This document shows positions 63,735 to 64,000 of a DNA stretch of 64,000 nt, piece by piece. Where the stretch lies: assembly GCF_007827955.1 (NCBI RefSeq), contig NZ_VITR01000013.1, positions 1 to 64,000 of the forward strand, in the 5' to 3' direction. This DNA is from Nitrospirillum pindoramense (lineage in GTDB: Bacteria; Pseudomonadota; Alphaproteobacteria; Azospirillales; Azospirillaceae). The translations under genes and the position numbers were made by a program. The notes below the pieces were generated by a model. The model saw only the letters and a list, made by a program, of their open reading frames with translations. It did not search any database and was not told the origin of the DNA. Within the stretch, counting starts at the first letter, position 1, and the number at the start of each line of letters is the position of its first letter.

Positions 63735-64000
63735 ATGAAGATGAATAGATCCATGATCGCGGTGATGGCGATATCTTTACTTGCCACCATGCCAACCGTT
63801 GCCGCTCCCGCCTTCGCCCAGGAAAAAGCGGTCGAGGTTGGCGGTGCCCCGATGTACCCGTCCAGGACCATTATCCAGAACGCGGTCAATTCCAAGGACC
63901 ACACCACCCTGGTGACGGCGGTCAAGGCCGCCGGCCTCGTTGAAACCCTGGAAGGGGCCGGCCCATTCACCGTCTTTGCCCCAACCAACACGGCGTTCGA
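63735..64000 (+). CDS. FAS1 (fasciclin) domain exported protein, cut by the window edge
   Basis: The first 88 codons are visible. A signal peptide ([29 protein letters not shown]) is followed by [44 protein letters not shown], the H1 motif of FAS1 domains. In mycobacteria FAS1 proteins are expressed from SigK under RskA control, the same sigma/anti-sigma type as found here. The C-terminal part lies beyond 64000. Confidence 0.87.
   Translation, partial: MKMNRSMIAVMAISLLATMPTVAAPAFAQEKAVEVGGAPMYPSRTIIQNAVNSKDHTTLVTAVKAAGLVETLEGAGPFTVFAPTNTAF

Overview
The window looks like a chromosomal segment of a GC-rich alphaproteobacterium, most likely of the Azospirillum/Nitrospirillum group of the Rhodospirillales. 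This is inferred from gene content: a 1,619-residue NAD-glutamate dehydrogenase, the dnaA-dnaN-recF-gyrB block, a Nudix-type NAD regulator, FixL/FixJ-type signalling and an asparaginase II. No 16S gene is present.

The left 17.5 kb is a mobile-element hotspot inside one housekeeping gene, comM (Mg-chelatase-like AAA+ protein, minus strand), which is broken twice. The right terminus of an element with Tn7-like features lies at 3199. It shows a terminal TGT and three tandem 18-bp sites, and carries a TnsE-like gene and a small conserved gene. A second element, 13,462 bp (3459-16920), sits 259 bp further upstream in comM. It has 26-bp imperfect terminal inverted repeats, an 8-bp target duplication and an IS1595-family transposase, and about twenty passenger genes: five small winged-helix proteins, a DEDD exonuclease, a DUF3800 protein, a YkgJ-type cysteine-cluster protein, an M41-like metallopeptidase, a DUF6471-like regulator and several unknown proteins. 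Base composition inside it is patchy, with AT-rich blocks at about 4.3-4.8, 6.7-8.4, 10.3-11.5 and 15.2-16.2 kb, so it was probably assembled from several sources.

From 17.7 to 21.1 kb there are two tandem outer-membrane beta-barrel genes and then a plasmid-type replication module: a RepA_C-family initiator gene next to about eleven iterons (consensus CGGACTTTACCGGCC, both orientations), a perfect DnaA box and an AT-rich stretch. A 14/15 match to the iteron recurs 400 bp upstream of dnaA, 33 kb away.

From 21 to 40 kb lie accessory and metabolic genes: a beta-trefoil lectin-like protein, a TonB receptor coupled to a histidine acid phosphatase, two winged-helix regulators with degenerate receivers, a MASE1/PAS histidine kinase with a FixJ-type regulator, a periplasmic thioredoxin-like protein, tRNA-Arg(ACG), gpt, a TrmH-family methyltransferase, asparaginase II, amtB, a thioesterase, a 23S/tRNA uracil methyltransferase-like gene and a Nudix/winged-helix NAD regulator.

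From 40 to 60 kb nearly everything is on the plus strand and is core metabolism and replication: NAD-GDH, coaBC-dut, an Rrf2 regulator with cysK, moeB-dsrE-like-mutM, rpsT, dnaA, dnaN, recF and gyrB. The right end (60.4-64 kb) holds a stress-type module: a cupredoxin, an ECF sigma factor with its anti-sigma factor, and a divergent row of exported proteins (DUF3034 barrel, truncated hemoglobin, and a FAS1 protein cut by the window edge).
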